Below are positions 48,672 to 57,376 of a stretch of DNA of 64,000 bases, in pieces (the stretch's first letter is position 1; every line of letters starts with the position of its first letter). The stretch covers positions 553,280-617,279 of the forward strand of contig NZ_PHFJ01000001.1 in the NCBI RefSeq assembly GCF_003144535.1, read 5' to 3'. The notes under the pieces are model-generated. The model saw only the letters and a list, made by a program, of their open reading frames with translations, was not told where the DNA came from and made no database searches. This stretch comes from Proteus penneri (GTDB lineage: Bacteria; Pseudomonadota; Gammaproteobacteria; Enterobacterales; Enterobacteriaceae). The translations under genes and the position numbers were made by a program.

Positions 48672-51062
48672 ATGAAAAAAATAGAAAAAAATAAGGAAAA
48701 CAAAGGGATGATGTCGTTAAGTCGTCGCCACTTTGTTCAATCAAGTGCTGCATTAGTGACAGTGCCATTTTTCGCACGAAATGCACAAGCTAATGTAGAT
48801 GAAAGTTTACCCATTGCAAAAATAAATGGAGAATCTTCTACTGTTGTTGCTACATGCAGTACTTTTGACTGTGGTGGTAAGTGTGATATTCGTGCACATA
48901 TAAAGGAAGGTATTGTTACTCGTATTACTACGAGACCAGATAATGAATTAGATGAAGCCATGCCTGTTATGAGGGCATGTGTACGTGGACGAGGTTATCG
49001 CAAGTTTTCTTATCATGCTGATAGATTGAAATACCCAATGAAAAGGGTCGGCAAACGTGGTGAAGGTAAATTTGAACGTATTTCATGGGATGAGGCAACA
49101 ACGCTTATTGCGGAAAATGTGACACGTTTAACGGAGAAACATGGTGCTGCAAGTCGTTTTTTAACAGTGAGCACAGCAGTAACAGGGGGGATCTTCTCTG
49201 GTGATACCATGATGAAGAAACTCTTTAATTTAACAGGAGGCTATCTTCCTTATTACCATTCAGTTAGCTTGGGTAACACCTTAAAAGTAACGCCTTATAC
49301 TTATGGTATTGCAAAAACAGGTAGCTCTTTAGACACCCTTGAAGACACACCACTAGTGATCTTATGGGGTCATAACCCTAATGAAACCATTTTTGGGCAT
49401 ACTAACCATTATTTTCAAAAGATGAAAAACAATGGTACTAAATTTATTGTGGTCGATCCTCGTTATTCTGATACCGCCCAATCTCTTGCTGACCAATGGA
49501 TACCGCTTTTACCAACAACCGATAATGCTTTAATGGATGCAATGATGTATGTCATTGTCACCGAAAATCTTCATGACAAATCTTTTATTGATAAATATGT
49601 TATTGGCTTTGATGAAGAGCATATGCCAGAAGGTGTTCCTGCTAATGAGTCTTTGGTCGCGTATTTGACAGGTAAAAAAGACGAAATAGAAAAAACACCT
49701 GAATGGGCAGAAAAAATTACTCGAGTACCTGCAAATACTATTCGCCAACTTGCACGTGAATATGCCATGACAAAACCTGCCGCCTTAATTCAAGGTTGGG
49801 GGCCTCAACGTCATATTTGTGGTGAACGCAGTGCCAGAGGCTCATCATTACTCGCCGCCATTACAGGAAACGTTGGTAAGAAAGGTGCGTGGGCAGCTGG
49901 ATATGGTGGTATTGGTAACCGTCAATCTATTCGTGGTCCTAATATTGGCGAAAATCCAGTAAAAGCTAAAATCTCTATTATGAACTGGATGCAGGCTGTT
50001 GAATATGCAAGTAAAGTTCGTGTTGAAGATGGTCTTTTGGGTGTTGATAAACTCGATACCAATATCAAAATGATCTTCTCATTAGCGGGTAATTATTTAG
50101 TTAACCAAAATCCTGATGTGAATGCAGCTGCAAAATTATTAGCAGATGATTCAAAAGTAGAATTTATTGTTGTTAGTGATCTCTATTTGTCACCTTCTGC
50201 AAAATATGCCGATCTTGTTTTACCTGAAACCAGTTTTCTAGAACGTTGGAACATTGGTAATACATGGGGGACGGGTAACTATTTTCTTCTGTCTGAAAAA
50301 GTTATTGAACCCGCTTTTGAACGCCGTTCTGATTATGAGTGGATTACGGAAGTTGCTGAAAAAATGGGTGTAAAAGAAGCGTTCACTGAAGGTCGTAGTG
50401 AGAAAGAGTGGATTGCTCATCTTGTTGATACCAACAAAACACGTTTTGAAGACAGACCTGATTTTCCTAATTTTGACGAGTTACAAAAAACACGCCGTTA
50501 TCTTTTTAAAGATAAACCTTTCGTTGCCTTTGAAAAAAACATCAGTGACTTTGAGAATAATCCATTCCCAACACCTTCAGGTAAAATTGAGATTTTTTCT
50601 AAACGTCTTTATGACATGAATAATCCGGATATTCCGGCGTTGTCTCATTATGTGCCAGCAATTGAAGGCCCAGAAGATAAGTTAACAGAAAAATATCCAT
50701 TACAAATGTTGACTTGGAAAGGAAAAAATCGAGCTAACTCAACACAGTATGCTAATCCTTGGTTACAAGAAGCTCAACGTCAAGAGGCGTGGATAAATCC
50801 AATTGATGCTGAAAATAGAGGTATCAAAAATGGTGATATGGTGCGTATTTATAACGACCGCGGGATCACTGAGATCCCTGCATTAGTAACACAACGCATT
50901 ATTCCTGGTGTTGTTGGTTTACAAGCTGGTGCTTGGTGGGCTCCCGATGAAAACGGCGTTGATCATGGGGGATGCCCTAACGTTTTAACATCGACACGAA
51001 TGACACCATTAGCACATGGTAATTCACATTTAACTGTTTTAGTTGAGGTAACCAAAGCATGA
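48672..51062 (+). CDS. DmsA-like molybdopterin oxidoreductase catalytic subunit
   Basis: This protein of about 796 residues has a twin-arginine signal (SRRHFVQSSAALVTVPFFA), a 4Fe-4S motif (CSTFDCGGKC then RACVRGRG) and the molybdopterin guanine dinucleotide domains of the DmsA/YnfE branch (RLKYPMKRVGKRGEGKFERISWDEA). It should reduce an S- or N-oxide or similar acceptor in the periplasm with electrons from DmsB and DmsC. The true acceptor (DMSO, selenate, other) cannot be read. The start may be ATG 48672 or ATG 48708 (AGGA ten bases before); TTG 48648 is unlikely. Its stop overlaps the next start (ATGA). Confidence 0.85.
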   Translation: MKKIEKNKENKGMMSLSRRHFVQSSAALVTVPFFARNAQANVDESLPIAKINGESSTVVATCSTFDCGGKCDIRAHIKEGIVTRITTRPDNELDEAMPVMRACVRGRGYRKFSYHADRLKYPMKRVGKRGEGKFERISWDEATTLIAENVTRLTEKHGAASRFLTVSTAVTGGIFSGDTMMKKLFNLTGGYLPYYHSVSLGNTLKVTPYTYGIAKTGSSLDTLEDTPLVILWGHNPNETIFGHTNHYFQKMKNNGTKFIVVDPRYSDTAQSLADQWIPLLPTTDNALMDAMMYVIVTENLHDKSFIDKYVIGFDEEHMPEGVPANESLVAYLTGKKDEIEKTPEWAEKITRVPANTIRQLAREYAMTKPAALIQGWGPQRHICGERSARGSSLLAAITGNVGKKGAWAAGYGGIGNRQSIRGPNIGENPVKAKISIMNWMQAVEYASKVRVEDGLLGVDKLDTNIKMIFSLAGNYLVNQNPDVNAAAKLLADDSKVEFIVVSDLYLSPSAKYADLVLPETSFLERWNIGNTWGTGNYFLLSEKVIEPAFERRSDYEWITEVAEKMGVKEAFTEGRSEKEWIAHLVDTNKTRFEDRPDFPNFDELQKTRRYLFKDKPFVAFEKNISDFENNPFPTPSGKIEIFSKRLYDMNNPDIPALSHYVPAIEGPEDKLTEKYPLQMLTWKGKNRANSTQYANPWLQEAQRQEAWINPIDAENRGIKNGDMVRIYNDRGITEIPALVTQRIIPGVVGLQAGAWWAPDENGVDHGGCPNVLTSTRMTPLAHGNSHLTVLVEVTKA

Positions 51063-51688
51063 GTGACTTTAAAGAATATGCACCGGTAAGTGATGAACAG
51101 CTCGGTTTCTTTATTGATTCATCTCGTTGTTCTGGTTGCAAAGCTTGCCAAGTAGCGTGTAAAGATAAAAATAATTTAGAAGTTGGTCGCCGTTTTCGCC
51201 GTATTTATGAAGTAAAAGGAGGCGGTTTTGCACCAACAGGGCAAGGTGGTCTGGTTAATAATGTGTTTGCATATACATTAACAATTTCTTGTAACCACTG
51301 CGAATCACCCGTTTGTGTGAAAAACTGCCCAACAACAGCAATGCACAAACGTGAAGGTGATGGCATTGTTCGTGTTGATACCTCTAAATGTGTAGGTTGT
51401 GGCTATTGCGCATGGTCATGCCCTTATGGCGCACCACAAATGAATGAAGAGACCGGACAAATGTCAAAATGTGATTTTTGTATTGATTTACTATCAGAAG
51501 GCAAAAATCCAATTTGTGTTGATACATGCCCGCTAAATGCGATTAAGTTTGGAAAAATTAAAGATCTAAGAGCGAAATATGGGCATTTAAGCCAAGTTCA
51601 AGGATTGCCTGACTTTACGATGACAAATCCAAATTTAGTTATCAAACCTCATACTGGTGCGACGAAAAAGGGAGGAGTTCAAGCATGA
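51059..51688 (+). CDS. DmsB-like four-cluster iron-sulfur subunit
   Basis: This 209-residue protein carries four 4Fe-4S motifs: CSGCKACQVAC, CNHCESPVCVKNCP, CVGCGYCAWSCP and CDFCIDLLSEGKNPICVDTCP. It passes electrons from the membrane anchor to the molybdenum subunit. E. coli DmsB is 205 residues. It overlaps dmsA and dmsC by four bases each (ATGA), so the three are translated together. Confidence 0.93.
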   Translation: MSDFKEYAPVSDEQLGFFIDSSRCSGCKACQVACKDKNNLEVGRRFRRIYEVKGGGFAPTGQGGLVNNVFAYTLTISCNHCESPVCVKNCPTTAMHKREGDGIVRVDTSKCVGCGYCAWSCPYGAPQMNEETGQMSKCDFCIDLLSEGKNPICVDTCPLNAIKFGKIKDLRAKYGHLSQVQGLPDFTMTNPNLVIKPHTGATKKGGVQA

Positions 51689-52557
51689 ATGAATGGCCAT
51701 TAGTGACCTTTACTTTATTCGTCCAGAGTTCTGTTGGCGTAACACTTTTTTCAGCTCTTTATTTTTGTTGGTTAGAAAAAGAGATTGGTAATCAAAGAGC
51801 CACGGTTGCTATGCGACCCGTGTTATTAACTGCCGCTATTTTAGGATGTTTAGGATTATTAGCATCAACACTACATATGGGATATCCATGGAATGCTTTT
51901 CATGCATTACGCCATATTTCTTCATCATGGTTGAGTCGTGAAATCATATTTGCTGCCGTTTATCTTGGTGCGTTATGCCTTTATACCTTAGTGGTTTTGA
52001 TTAAAGGGCACATGAACAAAACTTTATTAGCGGTTATTGGTTTGCTTGGCATCATTGACATAATTTGTATGGCATCATTGTATTACAATACTTCGATGCT
52101 GACATGGATGCACATTAATACTTACTTTATGTTTATAGGCGCACTATTTTCAACAGGGGCGGCTATAGCGCTATTAATTACTGCACTTCGCGTTAAAGCC
52201 TTTATAAATAGTGAACTAGCAAAAAGAATTGTCATTAGTGCATTAGTCGTTATTTTTCTTGCAGTGACATTACGTATGGCGGAACAACCCTTTTATTTAG
52301 AATGGATGTCATCAGTCATTTCAACAAATGATGCAATAACGTTCCCTCATACGCCTATCATTGCGTATAATGAAACATTCAGATTAAGAATATCTGCATG
52401 GATTTTGTCAATTCTTGGTATGTTAATGATGGGATACAGTGTATGGAAATATCGTAATGCTGTATTTACTTCAGGATTGCGTATGGTGTTAGCAAGTAGC
52501 GCAACAATACTGGTTGCAGAAATTCTCAATCGTTTTGCATTCTTTATTGTAAAGTAG
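51685..52557 (+). CDS. DmsC-like membrane anchor subunit
   Basis: This 290-residue protein has eight hydrophobic segments and belongs to the DmsC family of quinol-oxidising anchors. The conserved His near the quinol site is in STLHMGYPWNAFHALRH. E. coli DmsC is 287 residues. It oxidises menaquinol and feeds the iron-sulfur subunit. Confidence 0.9.
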   Translation: MNEWPLVTFTLFVQSSVGVTLFSALYFCWLEKEIGNQRATVAMRPVLLTAAILGCLGLLASTLHMGYPWNAFHALRHISSSWLSREIIFAAVYLGALCLYTLVVLIKGHMNKTLLAVIGLLGIIDIICMASLYYNTSMLTWMHINTYFMFIGALFSTGAAIALLITALRVKAFINSELAKRIVISALVVIFLAVTLRMAEQPFYLEWMSSVISTNDAITFPHTPIIAYNETFRLRISAWILSILGMLMMGYSVWKYRNAVFTSGLRMVLASSATILVAEILNRFAFFIVK

Positions 52558-52571
52558 TGGAGTAGTGAAGT

Positions 52572-53456
52572 ATGAGGCGTTTTATTAAGGTGGATCTTCC
52601 TCCTGAACCAATTATTAATGATAAATGTGTGAGAAAACGCCTCAAACAAAGCCTATGTGATAGTTGCTCTAAAGTTTGTCCTGTGGGCGCTATCACTTTT
52701 GCTCATTTAGATGTAAAAATAGACAATGAACGCTGTTTTCAATGTGGCAATTGTCTATTTACTTGTCCCGTTGATGCGATAGAAAATATCGCGCCTCATG
52801 AAAGAACATATCAAGATAATTACCTTGTTGTTAATCATGATGAACCATTAGCAAGCACAGAAGAATTGTTAGTGTGGCACCGCCAATATCAAATTAGAGG
52901 AATGAAGATAGCACAGCCTTTAGTGGATAAATGGCTTCCTGTTTTAGCCAACTTAAATCTTCAATTAAAAACATTACAAGAGCCTATTTGGCAATTAATT
53001 ATCACAGAACCTACTGATATTGATAGTGGGCGCCGCTTTATGCTTTTTCGTCAAAAACTAGATGAAAAACCACTTAATAAAGATCAAGTAAGAACAGGAT
53101 TAAATGCAAGAAAACAACTTTATCCAGAAGACAGTTGGTTTCAAATTCAGTTAGATACCGAAACGTGTATTCTTTGTTCCGCATGTGCAAAGGTCTGTGA
53201 TGAAGGTGCGATTGAACTTGAAAATAATATATTCACGCTTGATGAAAAACGTTGCACTGGTTGTATGAGTTGTGAAGTGGTTTGTTTTCCTAAATCTATT
53301 CATGTTAAAGAACATGTCGCTAAAAATAATGAACCCATTCTTTATCACTATTATGAAGCCCACTGTGAAAAATGTCGGTTAGCTTTCTTATCATGGAAAT
53401 CTGACGCAACATTATGCCCGATTTGCATACAACATCAGAAGCAAGGTTGGTTATAA
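52572..53456 (+). CDS. Multi-cluster 4Fe-4S ferredoxin-type protein at the end of the dms-like operon
   Basis: This 294-residue protein has two pairs of ferredoxin motifs. The first pair is LCDSCSKVCP (one Cys short of the usual four, perhaps completed by Cys19) and CFQCGNCLFTCP. The second pair, about residues 199-245, is CILCSACAKVC and CTGCMSCEVVC. A CEKC...CPIC pair near the C-terminus resembles a zinc ribbon. There is no signal peptide or membrane helix, so it is probably cytoplasmic. It starts 14 bases after dmsC and is not part of the E. coli dms or ynf operons, where a DmsD chaperone would be expected. Its role (electron donor, maturation or assembly) is unknown. Confidence 0.75.
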   Translation: MRRFIKVDLPPEPIINDKCVRKRLKQSLCDSCSKVCPVGAITFAHLDVKIDNERCFQCGNCLFTCPVDAIENIAPHERTYQDNYLVVNHDEPLASTEELLVWHRQYQIRGMKIAQPLVDKWLPVLANLNLQLKTLQEPIWQLIITEPTDIDSGRRFMLFRQKLDEKPLNKDQVRTGLNARKQLYPEDSWFQIQLDTETCILCSACAKVCDEGAIELENNIFTLDEKRCTGCMSCEVVCFPKSIHVKEHVAKNNEPILYHYYEAHCEKCRLAFLSWKSDATLCPICIQHQKQGWL

Positions 53457-53581
53457 TCTCTCAAATACACTTAGATTATTTATTGCTGGATAATCGACTA
53501 TCCTGATTAAAATGAGAAACAGCGTGTTGATTTTGTTTATTTATCATTAAATACGAGAGTGATTAAATAAAATGGGAGCCT

Positions 53582-54604
53582 ATGATGAATACTGTTTTAC
53601 CTGCGGATATGTTAGAGATTGCCATTACAGAGCCTGGCGGTATAGATAAATTAAAACCCCAACGATCACCGATACCTACACTTCCTCCTCATTATCTTTT
53701 AATTAAAGTTGCCGCCTCAGGTGTTAATCGACCTGATATCTTTCAAAGGCAGGGAAGCTATCCGCCACCAGCAGATGCTTCACCTATTCCAGGCCTTGAA
53801 GTTGCTGGAGAAGTTGTCGCATTAGGGGACGGTTGCACTAAATGGCAATTAGGAGATAGAGTTTGTGCATTAGTTGCTGGAGGTGGTTACGCTCAATATT
53901 GTATTGCACATGAAGACATTGCATTACCGTCAATGAATTTAACGGATATTGAAGCCGCTGCATTACCTGAAAATGTTTTTACTGTTTGGGCTAATTTATT
54001 TCAGTTAGGGAAGCTAAAACAGGGGGAATCTGTTCTGATTCATGGTGGAACGTCAGGAATTGGATCAACGGCTATAATGCTTGCTCACACAATAGGTGCA
54101 ACAGTCTATACAACGGTAGGCTCTGAAGAAAAAGCTGCCGTAGCACGTGATCTCGGCGCTGATTATGTCATCAATTATAAACAAGCCGATTTTGCTAAGG
54201 AAATTCCTATCTTAACTGAAGGGAAAGGTGTTGATGTTATTCTTGATATTATTGGTGGGGATTACGTAGAAAAGAATTATCAAGTTGCCAGTAAATTTGG
54301 GCGCGTTATACAAGTGGGTATGATGAAAGGAATGCCTAAAAATTTAAATATGATGCCAATGATGATTAAGCGTTTAATTCATACTGGTTCAACGATGCGA
54401 TCTCGCTCAATAGAAGAGAAAGCACAAATAGCTCAAGAACTAAAACAGCAAGTGTGGCCACTTATAGCTGAAGGAAAAATCAAACCCATGATTAATGCTA
54501 TTTTTCCATTAAAAGAAGTGGGGAAAGCACATAAATTAATGGAGTCTGGTGATTTGATTGGTAAAGTGATGCTTGAAACTTTGTCTTATAACGAAAAAGA
54601 GTAA
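53582..54604 (+). CDS. NAD(P)H-quinone oxidoreductase, PIG3-like (zinc-free MDR family)
   Basis: This 340-residue medium-chain reductase has the GroES-like N-terminal domain (ASGVNRPDIFQRQGSYPPP) and a Rossmann domain with the NADPH motif HGGTSGIGSTA (about residues 157-167). No zinc-binding cysteine set is present. The N-terminus resembles the PIG3/TP53I3 type of quinone reductase. Two adjacent ATG codons (53582, 53585) follow GGGAG. It lies 125 bases after the ferredoxin gene; no terminator was seen between them. Confidence 0.85.
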   Translation: MMNTVLPADMLEIAITEPGGIDKLKPQRSPIPTLPPHYLLIKVAASGVNRPDIFQRQGSYPPPADASPIPGLEVAGEVVALGDGCTKWQLGDRVCALVAGGGYAQYCIAHEDIALPSMNLTDIEAAALPENVFTVWANLFQLGKLKQGESVLIHGGTSGIGSTAIMLAHTIGATVYTTVGSEEKAAVARDLGADYVINYKQADFAKEIPILTEGKGVDVILDIIGGDYVEKNYQVASKFGRVIQVGMMKGMPKNLNMMPMMIKRLIHTGSTMRSRSIEEKAQIAQELKQQVWPLIAEGKIKPMINAIFPLKEVGKAHKLMESGDLIGKVMLETLSYNEKE

Positions 54605-54677
54605 AATTAAGGGTGTTTGAAACTTATTTGATATAAGAGCCAGAACTTATTTTACTTTCTAAAAAACGAATATTCCG

Positions 54678-54711
54678 AAAAACACATGTCCATATTTCAT
54701 GTGTTTTTTTA
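54678..54711 (+). terminator. Terminator after the quinone oxidoreductase gene
   Basis: AAAAACACATG/CATGTGTTTTT with a nine-base loop is followed by further T. Confidence 0.75.
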
Positions 54712-55116
54712 TATATTGAAGAAAAAATAAATAACATTTAAATAAACAAATTCTTATTTTAGATAAGTAATTCAATATCTGTTCTTTTTAATAGCAGTTA
54801 AGCGATAGAAATATTCATTAATTCTTATTAAGGTAGATTTAAGTATCGACCTTAGCAAAAATAATATCACATTTATAGTAATATAACTTAAATCAAAATT
54901 GATAATAAATTAAAGAAACTAACAAATAAAGCTAAATCATTTATCATCAAAACATCATTTAATTAAATCAAATTAGAAAAATATTAACTGATATCAATAA
55001 AATAAAGAAGATTCTTACTCATCATGTAGTATATCATTTGAATAAAGATTAATTATTGACGATTAATAAACACAATTCTCATTAAAACAGATAATAAAAA
55101 TTTATATATAGGTGCG
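54712..55116. other. Gene-free AT-rich interval
   Basis: About 400 bases of extremely AT-rich DNA precede the decarboxylase-like gene. I see no frame with coding character and no clear operator. It must contain the promoter of the next gene. Confidence 0.5.
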
Positions 55117-56955
55117 ATGATGGCAAATTACAAACAAACCTGTCTGAGTGCTACAGAACGTGTATACCATACCCGAACCATTGATACTCTCACATGTTAT
55201 TACCGAGAGATGATAAATATACTAATGGATAGTGAGTATTCTTTTCCTAAAGCAAATAAAATGAAAAGAAATAATAGCGAGAGTTTAGACGCTAAAATAA
55301 AAAGTAACACTATTGAAAAAAAAGCAGTAGATAATGCTTATGAAAGTATTTTAGAGCCTTTAAGGCAGCAAAATAATTATAATCAATCTGATATTGAACC
55401 TTATTTTTCCCATCATCATTCTCAAGTGATGCAATTGGCGAAATTCGGTTATCTTTCCGCATTAGCATACAATTCAGATAATGTTTTTAATAACCACTCC
55501 CCCTTATTAAAAGAACAAGAAAAGAAAATTACAGATGATCTCTGTAGATTAATCGGTTTCTCATCAGAAGAAGCATTTGGCCATATCACAACAAGCCACA
55601 CTCTTGCTTGCTATGAAATATTATGGGCGCTCAGAAATTTAAAGACATTACCTATGGCAATTGCTCGTCACCCAAAATCACGCGATTTAGTTGCAGATAA
55701 AAAAGCCTTTGAGTTATTCAATATGTCTGTTACGGATATTTTAGCAATCAGCGAACAACTCAATGAGCGTGGGATTTTTGATGATGTTAGCCATTTAACA
55801 TGCCGAGGAACGGGCATGACAAAAACAATGCATTTAGGAAAATTGCTTGTTCCAGTTTCCCGTTTTGAATTTTGGAAAAAAGCAATGGATATACTTGGTT
55901 TAGGGTATGACAACCTTATCGCATTGCCTATTGATGAAACATTTAAAACTGATATTGAAAAAACACGTAGTATTGTTTTTCGTTTGATTGAACAAGGTGA
56001 GCCCATTCTAGGCGTTATAGGAATATTAGGTGCACCGTCTTATGGCTGTGTTGATAAGTTAAAACCACTTTTTGAATTAAGAAAAGAGTGCGAGGAAAAA
56101 TACAATAATTCATTTTACATTCATATTGATGCTTCGCAATTTGGTTATATGAAAAGCTTATTTCTTGATGATAATTATGATCTTATCCCTTATCAGACTT
56201 TATGTAAGAAATTAAAGAAAGAAGCCCCATTACTCGAGTTGACACCTGAAATATATGAAAGCATTACACAACTTTCTCTTGCCGATTCAGTTTCTTTTGA
56301 ACCATTTCAAGCTGGATTTTCACCATATCCTACTGGTGTAGTCTGTATTAAAGATGCACGTATTAGTCGTTTTTTAAGCAATCCCCCTAAATTATGTCCA
56401 GAACAAGACGATGATGTTCCTGAAATTGATGGTATTCAATCCGCACCAGCGGTAGCGTCAATGTGGAGTGTGCATCAACTTTATCCTTTTACTTCATCTG
56501 GATATGGAAGATATGCACAAATTCAATGGGAAACACGCATCAAACTTGAGCAGTTTTTTAATCAAGCAGCTGCTTTCGAAAAAGAAGGTGAGCACTATTA
56601 TATTCGTGTTTTATCTGCATCTGACTTTAATAAACTAAATTTTGCTATTGTAAAGAAAGGAAATAAGGATCTAGAAGCACAAAATAATCTTAATAAAACA
56701 ATCTATGAAAACTTGGTGATAAAAAGCCATCATAAACAAGATTTAAGTTTATTAACGCTTTGTGCTCGCAATAGCGATGATGCGCCCGTGCAGTTTTGTT
56801 CTGAGTGTGGTTTTGATAACAATGAGTGGGAAACTATCAAACACTTAAACTTGCTGCAGCTTACTATAAAAAATACTGAAATCTGTGATGAACAACAAAT
56901 TGAGGCAGGATATCAATATATTAAGAAAGTCGTTTTGTCCGCATTAGACAAGTAA
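55117..56955 (+). CDS. Tyrosine-decarboxylase-like protein lacking the PLP lysine (probable pseudoenzyme)
   Basis: This 612-residue protein is homologous over its length to bacterial tyrosine decarboxylases (about 620 residues, group II PLP decarboxylases); examples are the segments GKLLVPVSR, ILGVIGILG, YIHIDAS and FLDDNYDLIPY. The residues that make the enzyme work are changed. The PLP lysine motif DPHKMGYIPY reads EPFQAGFSPY, so Lys becomes Gln398. The His that stacks on PLP (TKHYSW) is Phe250. The DGSLAN phosphate loop reads SHTLAC (160-165), and HVDAAYGGY reads HIDASQFGY. Asp338 remains. The frame is intact and the start follows AGGTG. It stands alone with its own terminator. It may have a regulatory, binding or new catalytic role; it is not a decayed gene. 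Confidence 0.85.
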   Translation: MMANYKQTCLSATERVYHTRTIDTLTCYYREMINILMDSEYSFPKANKMKRNNSESLDAKIKSNTIEKKAVDNAYESILEPLRQQNNYNQSDIEPYFSHHHSQVMQLAKFGYLSALAYNSDNVFNNHSPLLKEQEKKITDDLCRLIGFSSEEAFGHITTSHTLACYEILWALRNLKTLPMAIARHPKSRDLVADKKAFELFNMSVTDILAISEQLNERGIFDDVSHLTCRGTGMTKTMHLGKLLVPVSRFEFWKKAMDILGLGYDNLIALPIDETFKTDIEKTRSIVFRLIEQGEPILGVIGILGAPSYGCVDKLKPLFELRKECEEKYNNSFYIHIDASQFGYMKSLFLDDNYDLIPYQTLCKKLKKEAPLLELTPEIYESITQLSLADSVSFEPFQAGFSPYPTGVVCIKDARISRFLSNPPKLCPEQDDDVPEIDGIQSAPAVASMWSVHQLYPFTSSGYGRYAQIQWETRIKLEQFFNQAAAFEKEGEHYYIRVLSASDFNKLNFAIVKKGNKDLEAQNNLNKTIYENLVIKSHHKQDLSLLTLCARNSDDAPVQFCSECGFDNNEWETIKHLNLLQLTIKNTEICDEQQIEAGYQYIKKVVLSALDK

Positions 56956-57003
56956 CAATATTTCGCTTTTGTTATATTTTCTCAAATTGAAATAAATTTT
57001 GTT

Positions 57004-57046
57004 AAAAAGCGAAGTAGTGGGTTATTACTCATTATCTTCGCTTTTT
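57004..57046 (+). terminator. Terminator after the decarboxylase-like gene
   Basis: AAAAAGCGAAG pairs with CTTCGCTTTTT across a 21-base loop, 49 bases past the stop codon. Confidence 0.7.
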
Positions 57047-57192
57047 AATAGATAAAGGTGACATTGTCACTTATCGTATTCTAAATATCTTTTATTGTTC
57101 TGTGTGCATTTTAAGCTAAAAGTGCCTGTTTTTTATTCCTCTTTATTAATAATCTTCTTTTATTTTCATCGATAGCACATAAGAGCAAATTA

Positions 57193-57211
57193 GAGAATGA
57201 TAATCATTCAT
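57193..57211. promoter_or_regulatory. Fur-like box upstream of the yqjI-like gene
   Basis: GAGAATGATAATCATTCAT contains a perfect 13-base palindrome AATGATAATCATT and matches 15 of 19 positions of the Fur consensus. It lies about 166 bases before the yqjI-like start. Confidence 0.55.
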
Positions 57212-57285
57212 AATTAAGCTCGTGCCTGAATAATATAATCATAGATAAATCATATTGTTAATAAGATAATCGATTTAAATGCGTA

Positions 57286-57360
57286 TTTAGATATATCTAA
57301 AACTTGATCATTTAGATATATCGGATTATATTGCACGGTATAAATTCGATATATCTAAAA
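57286..57360 (+). promoter_or_regulatory. Triple operator and promoter of the yqjI-like gene
   Basis: Three copies of an AGATATATC-type site occur: TTTAGATATATCTAAA (57286-57301, perfect 16-base palindrome), TTTAGATATATC (57311-57322) and TCGATATATCTAAAA (57347-57360 region). A promoter TTGATC (57304-57309), 17 bases, TATATT (57327-57332) is interleaved with them. PadR-family repressors bind such dyads and E. coli YqjI autoregulates; repression of its own promoter is the simplest reading. Confidence 0.6.
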
Positions 57361-57376
57361 CAATGAGGGAATATTT

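Noticed and set aside
53487..53503. GGATA/TATCC dyad after the ferredoxin gene as an operon terminator
   Set aside because: The stem is only five bases and no T tract follows.
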